A DNA stretch of 64,000 bases from Paenalicyclobacillus ferrooxydans (GTDB lineage Bacteria > Bacillota > Bacilli > Alicyclobacillales > Alicyclobacillaceae). A model generated the notes under the pieces. The model did no database searches, had not been told where the DNA came from, and saw only the letters and a list, made by a program, of their open reading frames with translations. This document shows, piece by piece, positions 60,661 through 64,000 of the stretch. The stretch spans positions 1-64,000 of the forward strand of contig NZ_LJCO01000064.1 in the NCBI RefSeq assembly GCF_001399675.1. The letters run 5' to 3'. Made by a program: the position numbers and the translations under genes. Within the stretch, counting starts at the first letter, position 1. The number at the start of each line of letters is the position of its first letter.

Positions 60661-60678
60661 AGGGAAGTCGACTTCCCT
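60661..60678. promoter_or_regulatory. Perfect 18-bp palindrome in the SASP leader
   Basis: AGGGAAGTCGACTTCCCT is its own reverse complement and ends 27 nt before the SASP start codon, upstream of its AAGGAGGGG site. It may be an operator or an RNA hairpin. No clear sigma-G promoter was found by eye. Confidence 0.6.
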
Positions 60679-60705
60679 AGAGGAGAAACACAAGGAGGGG
60701 CTCAC

Positions 60706-60927
60706 ATGGCAGGAAACAATCAGTTTCTCGTACCTGAGGTGCACAAGCATCTGGATGACCTGAAATACGAAATCGCAGCTGAGCTCGGGCTCTCTGTGCA
60801 TCAGGGCAGTGAAGACTATTGGGGACACATCACCAGCCATGATGCTGGGCGAGTTGGGGGAACCATCACCAAACGCCTCGTGGCATTTGCCGAACAATCG
60901 CTGGCCGGAGGAACGGGACAGTTTTAA
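60706..60927 (+). CDS. Small acid-soluble spore protein, alpha/beta type
   Basis: 73 aa from ATG 60706 (AAGGAGGGG 7 nt upstream). FLVPEVHKHLDDLKYEIAAELGL and GRVGGTITKRLVAFAEQSLAGG match the two SASP signatures, with the germination-protease region in KYEIAAELG. The connecting DYWGHITSHDA is longer than in classical SASPs and His/Trp-containing. It coats and protects DNA in the dormant spore. Followed by a strong terminator. Confidence 0.93.
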   Translation: MAGNNQFLVPEVHKHLDDLKYEIAAELGLSVHQGSEDYWGHITSHDAGRVGGTITKRLVAFAEQSLAGGTGQF

Positions 60928-60994
60928 AGTGGATTCAACGTGAACTTTGACGTGGATCTAAGGTGGATTTACACAACTGAATCAGGCGTGTTTG

Positions 60995-61029
60995 GAACAG
61001 GCAGGGAGAGATCCCTGCCTGTTCTTTTT
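60995..61029 (+). terminator. Strong terminator after the SASP gene
   Basis: A perfect 13-bp stem (60995-61007 with 61012-61024), GAGA loop and five T. Confidence 0.97.
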
Positions 61030-61035
61030 GATTCA

Positions 61036-61064
61036 TTGACGTCAAGTAGCAAATACTATACCAT
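61036..61064 (+). promoter_or_regulatory. Promoter of metK
   Basis: TTGACG (61036-61041), a 17-bp spacer and TACCAT (61059-61064). This leaves a leader of only about 45 nt, too short for a SAM riboswitch. Confidence 0.6.
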
Positions 61065-61114
61065 ATTGCTTGTTTTGAACTGGGGAAACACGGGATGTAA
61101 AGGAGGGAGTGCCC

Positions 61115-62320
61115 GTGGGAAAACGTCGACTTTTTACGTCGGAATCCGTCACAGAGGGACATCCGGATAAGATATGTGATCAGATCTCTGATGCCGTTTT
61201 AGACGAAATTTTGTCGCAAGATCCGTTTGCTCGGGTAGCATGTGAAACATCAGTCACCACTGGACTTGTGTTAGTGGCTGGAGAAATTACAACAAGTTGT
61301 TACGTTGATATTCCGAAGGTGGTACGTCGTACTCTCCAGGAGATTGGATACACAAGAGCAAAGTACGGGTTTGACGCTGAGACATGTGCGGTTATCACGT
61401 CCATTGACGAGCAGTCTCCTGATATCGCACAGGGTGTCGATTCCGCGTACGAAAACCGTTCAGGTTCTGCAACGGACAGAGAAATTGATGCGACGGGTGC
61501 TGGTGATCAGGGATTGATGTTTGGTTTTGCCTGCAACGAAACCCCTGAGTTGATGCCATTGCCGATTTCGCTCGCACACAAGCTGTCGCGTCGCCTGAGC
61601 GAAGTGCGTCATAATGGAACCTTGCCCTACTTGCGTCCGGATGGTAAGACGCAGGTGACGATTGAATATGACGACGACAAACCGGTTCGCGTGGACACGA
61701 TTGTTATATCAACGCAACACGACGAGCATACAGACCTTGCCGTGATTGAAGCCGATATGCACAAACATGTGATTGAACACGTTGTACCCAAAGAGTTTCT
61801 TGATGAGAATACAAAGTACTTCATCAACCCGACAGGACGCTTTGTCATCGGTGGACCGCAAGGGGATGCCGGACTCACGGGGCGTAAAATTATCGTCGAT
61901 ACCTACGGCGGATATGCTCGCCACGGCGGCGGTGCATTTTCTGGAAAAGACCCCACTAAGGTTGACCGCAGTGCAGCTTACGCAGCGCGATATGTCGCCA
62001 AAAATGTGGTTGCTTCCGGGATTGCCAAGAAGTGCGAAGTACAAGTGGCTTATGCAATCGGCGTAGCCCGTCCGGTATCCATTTCGGTCGATACCTATGG
62101 AACCTCGACGATTCCGGAAGAAGAGATTGTAAAGCTCATTCATGAGTACTTTGACCTGCGGCCTGCAGCCATCATTCGGGATTTGGACCTTCGCAGGCCG
62201 ATGTACCGGAACACTGCAGCATATGGACACTTTGGTCGTGTTGACCTTGACCTGCCGTGGGAGCGAACCGACAAGGCACAGGCTTTGGCGAGTGCCGCTA
62301 AGCAACTGGCGAGTCTTTAA
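61115..62320 (+). CDS. metK: S-adenosylmethionine synthetase
   Basis: 401 aa from GTG 61115 (AAGGAGG 9 nt upstream; GTG 61109 is too close). All MetK motifs are present: [24 protein letters not shown], the [12 protein letters not shown] hexapeptide region, [21 protein letters not shown], and the phosphate-binding [19 protein letters not shown]. It makes SAM from methionine and ATP in the cytosol. Own promoter and terminator. Confidence 0.97.
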   Translation: MGKRRLFTSESVTEGHPDKICDQISDAVLDEILSQDPFARVACETSVTTGLVLVAGEITTSCYVDIPKVVRRTLQEIGYTRAKYGFDAETCAVITSIDEQSPDIAQGVDSAYENRSGSATDREIDATGAGDQGLMFGFACNETPELMPLPISLAHKLSRRLSEVRHNGTLPYLRPDGKTQVTIEYDDDKPVRVDTIVISTQHDEHTDLAVIEADMHKHVIEHVVPKEFLDENTKYFINPTGRFVIGGPQGDAGLTGRKIIVDTYGGYARHGGGAFSGKDPTKVDRSAAYAARYVAKNVVASGIAKKCEVQVAYAIGVARPVSISVDTYGTSTIPEEEIVKLIHEYFDLRPAAIIRDLDLRRPMYRNTAAYGHFGRVDLDLPWERTDKAQALASAAKQLASL

Positions 62321-62432
62321 AACCACACTTCAACGGCTGGTGGGGCAGAGGATTTGTCCGCAATAATCTTGGACGACCCCCACAAAGTCGGGGATTGACG
62401 CGAAACCATATAGCATCACCCTTACCCCATAG

Positions 62433-62466
62433 GGCACTCTGTGCAGAGCAGAGTGCCACTTTTTTT
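62433..62466 (+). terminator. Terminator after metK
   Basis: GGCACTCTG (62433-62441) pairs with CAGAGTGCC (62449-62457), followed by ACTTTTTTT. Confidence 0.93.
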
Positions 62467-62546
62467 ACCTGCAAATGTCGAAATTTAACAACACACGTCA
62501 ACATCTTGCAGGAATTGGTTGAACTTCCTCGAAAAGTTTCACCGTA

Positions 62547-63740
62547 GTGCAAAACCTGCATTTTGACAAAGTCGAAGAAGGCGATGTGTTGGATAATCAT
62601 ATCCATACTATGCAGAACACAATCCAGCATACGTTAGCCGCAATTGCTGACGGCCAGGCAAACCTAAAACAGATTGTAGAATGCATCCAGAACGAACGAG
62701 CGCGAGTTGAGTTTGAGTTTGCTGAGATGAAAATGAGATATGACGAGACGAGCAGCAAAATTCAAGAGTTGGTTTTTCATGCACAAGACGCTCGTGAACA
62801 GCTGACTTCCCTCGGTCAGTTCCCTGAAAAACAAAGCTGGACTAAGGTTCAGAAGGCGATTGACCGTGCTCTAGAACTTCAAACCGAACTTGGGCAGGCT
62901 CAGGAGCGACACTCGCAACTCCACGAGCGACTCGATGATTTGAACCGACGTATTCGGCTTTTGGGCACATTTACAAGTGAGGTTGACAACACGCTCGAGG
63001 AACTTGTCCTAGCTGGTACGAAACTCGAAGGCACAGTTGGGACCGTGAGTTCAGTCCTTGAGATGAGGGAACTGCAAGATGTGCTTGCCGTCCGTACTGT
63101 GGAGATGGTGGAAGATGAACGCCGACGGTTTGCGGAGCATTTGCACGATGGTCCTCTGCAACACTTAGTCAGTTTGTTGATGAAAGCCGAGTCAGCGTAC
63201 CGACTTAGCAGTCAATCCATGGAACTCGGTGTCGCCCTCGACCTAAAAGGACGGCTGAACGATGTCATCGGATCGATTCGGCAAATCGTATTTGACCTTC
63301 GCCCACCGCTGCTCGATGATCTCGGCTTGGTTCCCGCCGTGCGGAGGTATGCTGCACAGTGGGCGGAGGAGACGGGGATTGAAACAACAGTGAGTCTGGT
63401 TGGGGTTGAGACCTTGCTCAACCATACAGAGAAGGTTGCTCTGTTTCGAGTTACGCAAAGCGTACTTCAGCAAGCGCGAGAGCAAACCGATACATCGAAG
63501 GTTTCCATCAATATCACGTACGGTGCCGGAAGAGTCATGATTCAGGTAATCAGCAACGGACAGGAAGTTAAGCATGGAAACTGGCTGGAGCGTATTGAAA
63601 TCGGTCAGGTGGGGCTTGCGCTTTGTCGGCAACGAGTCCTGGCGCTGGGCGGACAGTTCTCCATTTCAAGTGCCTTGCCTGTCGGAACCGCCATCCAGGT
63701 TGCTTTGCCGCTCAGTCACAGCGAGAATATCCTGGCGTGA
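62547..63740 (+). CDS. degS: DegS-like sensor protein with eroded ATP-binding motifs
   Basis: Up to 397 aa, without membrane segment, as in cytosolic DegS. Residues 15-170 are coiled coil. The HisKA_3 domain has RRRFAEHLHDGPLQHL with the phosphoacceptor His200 and FDLRPPLLDDLGLVPAVRRY, both conserved. The ATPase domain has lost its catalytic residues: the N-box (EAxxNxxKH in DegS) reads QSVLQQAREQT, and the G1 box (DNGKGF) reads ISNGQEVK; only the terminal GTAIQVALPL is normal. No good ribosome site lies before GTG 62547; GTG 62586 or TTG 62589 behind GAAGAAGG is a likely start. It precedes a degU-like gene by 32 bp. It may act as a phosphatase or scaffold rather than a kinase. Confidence 0.85.
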   Translation: MQNLHFDKVEEGDVLDNHIHTMQNTIQHTLAAIADGQANLKQIVECIQNERARVEFEFAEMKMRYDETSSKIQELVFHAQDAREQLTSLGQFPEKQSWTKVQKAIDRALELQTELGQAQERHSQLHERLDDLNRRIRLLGTFTSEVDNTLEELVLAGTKLEGTVGTVSSVLEMRELQDVLAVRTVEMVEDERRRFAEHLHDGPLQHLVSLLMKAESAYRLSSQSMELGVALDLKGRLNDVIGSIRQIVFDLRPPLLDDLGLVPAVRRYAAQWAEETGIETTVSLVGVETLLNHTEKVALFRVTQSVLQQAREQTDTSKVSINITYGAGRVMIQVISNGQEVKHGNWLERIEIGQVGLALCRQRVLALGGQFSISSALPVGTAIQVALPLSHSENILA

Positions 63741-63772
63741 CAAAGAGTATATCCACCATGGAGGATGCAGCG

Positions 63773-64000
63773 ATGAACCTTACCAGCGTGATTCAGGTTG
63801 GGATTGCAGATGACAATGAACAATTTCGAGAAACTTTACGGGATATTCTTCAATATGAATCTGACATGGAAATTGTCGGGGTGTGGAGGCACGGGGCAGA
63901 TGTTTTGCTAGGGCTGGAAGAAGTGCAGCCAGATATCGTACTGCTCGACATCAACATGCCGTTTCTGAATGGTGTTGATACCATGAAGCGCATCCATGAA
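63773..64000 (+). CDS. degU: DegU-like response regulator, N-terminal part
   Basis: The first 76 residues are visible and the gene continues beyond the window. Receiver domain with acidic pair IADDNEQFR, phosphoacceptor Asp59 in IVLLDINMPFLNGVD. GGAGG lies 8 nt before ATG 63773; ATG 63758 is in frame but lacks a site. Position after the DegS-like gene makes it the cognate NarL/DegU-type regulator; the DNA-binding domain is not visible, so the subfamily is inferred from context. Confidence 0.85.
   Translation, partial: MNLTSVIQVGIADDNEQFRETLRDILQYESDMEIVGVWRHGADVLLGLEEVQPDIVLLDINMPFLNGVDTMKRIHE

Noticed and set aside
61030-61114. SAM riboswitch before metK
   Set aside because: Promoter and strong upstream terminator leave a leader of about 45 nt with none of the conserved SAM-I blocks.

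Overview
The window looks like a chromosomal segment of a moderately GC-balanced, endospore-forming member of the Bacillota, most likely an Alicyclobacillus-like member of the Bacillales. The evidence is a yhbH-spoVR-prkA cluster, an alpha/beta-type SASP gene, a c-di-AMP (ydaO/yuaA) riboswitch, a degS/degU-type pair, a BirA-type operator before bioY, strong GGAGG ribosome sites, frequent GTG/TTG starts, and many lipoprotein and secreted-protein genes. The genus assignment is inferred. I see no prophage, insertion sequence or integrase, and no CRISPR array.

Layout. 1-1.9 kb: the 3' end of a 5S rRNA with its terminator, then a non-coding block of three tandem copies of a structured element of about 0.42-0.53 kb, then an exact 14 x 18 bp array. 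1.9-9.2 kb: acetyl-CoA hydrolase/CoA-transferase divergent from a LytTR regulator, small genes (HicB-like, GIY-YIG), an EamA exporter, and a coupled operon of an MBL-fold hydrolase with FetA/FetB-type iron exporter subunits. 9.2-15.6 kb: an SDR stress dehydrogenase, a cytochrome b/molybdopterin fusion with an internal twin-arginine motif, a DHA2 drug exporter, a HAD-gene remnant, an orphan sugar-binding lipoprotein and a GNAT acetyltransferase. 15.7-20.7 kb: the sporulation cluster yhbH-spoVR-prkA with overlapping reading frames, then a Mug-type DNA glycosylase. 20.8-29.3 kb: an S9 peptidase, a c-di-AMP riboswitch controlling a LysM/SleB-type wall hydrolase, signal peptidase I with a repeat tail, a class V aminotransferase-like protein, an aldo-keto reductase and a LigB-family dioxygenase. 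29.6-39.8 kb: tRNA-Tyr and tRNA-Arg, esterase, NAPE-PLD-like MBL protein, CPA2 antiporter, GH31 alpha-glucosidase, a 7 x 52 bp hairpin array, a small kinase that appears to start at CTG, and a glycosyltransferase. 39.9-46.5 kb: quinone oxidoreductase, EamA exporter, and an energy-coupling biotin uptake locus (EcfA, an EcfA'-EcfT fusion, divergent BioY). 46.5-52.3 kb: two divergent beta-propeller lipoproteins, hydrolases, proC and a MoaB-like gene. 52.6-64 kb: two secreted or anchored HExTH metallopeptidases flanking pgcA and a cold-shock gene, then tagA/wecG, SASP, metK, a DegS-like kinase whose ATP-binding motifs are eroded, and the start of a DegU-like regulator.

Most genes are single transcription units bounded by clear hairpin terminators. 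Obvious operons are MBL-fetA-fetB, yhbH-spoVR-prkA and ecfA-ecfA'T. A recurrent oddity is that short imperfect tandem duplications sit directly after many stop codons. The strongest leads are the internal Tat motif in the Moco fusion, the riboswitch-controlled wall hydrolase, the unusual ECF transporter, the paired HExTH peptidases, the eroded DegS kinase and the triplicated structured element next to the rRNA operon.
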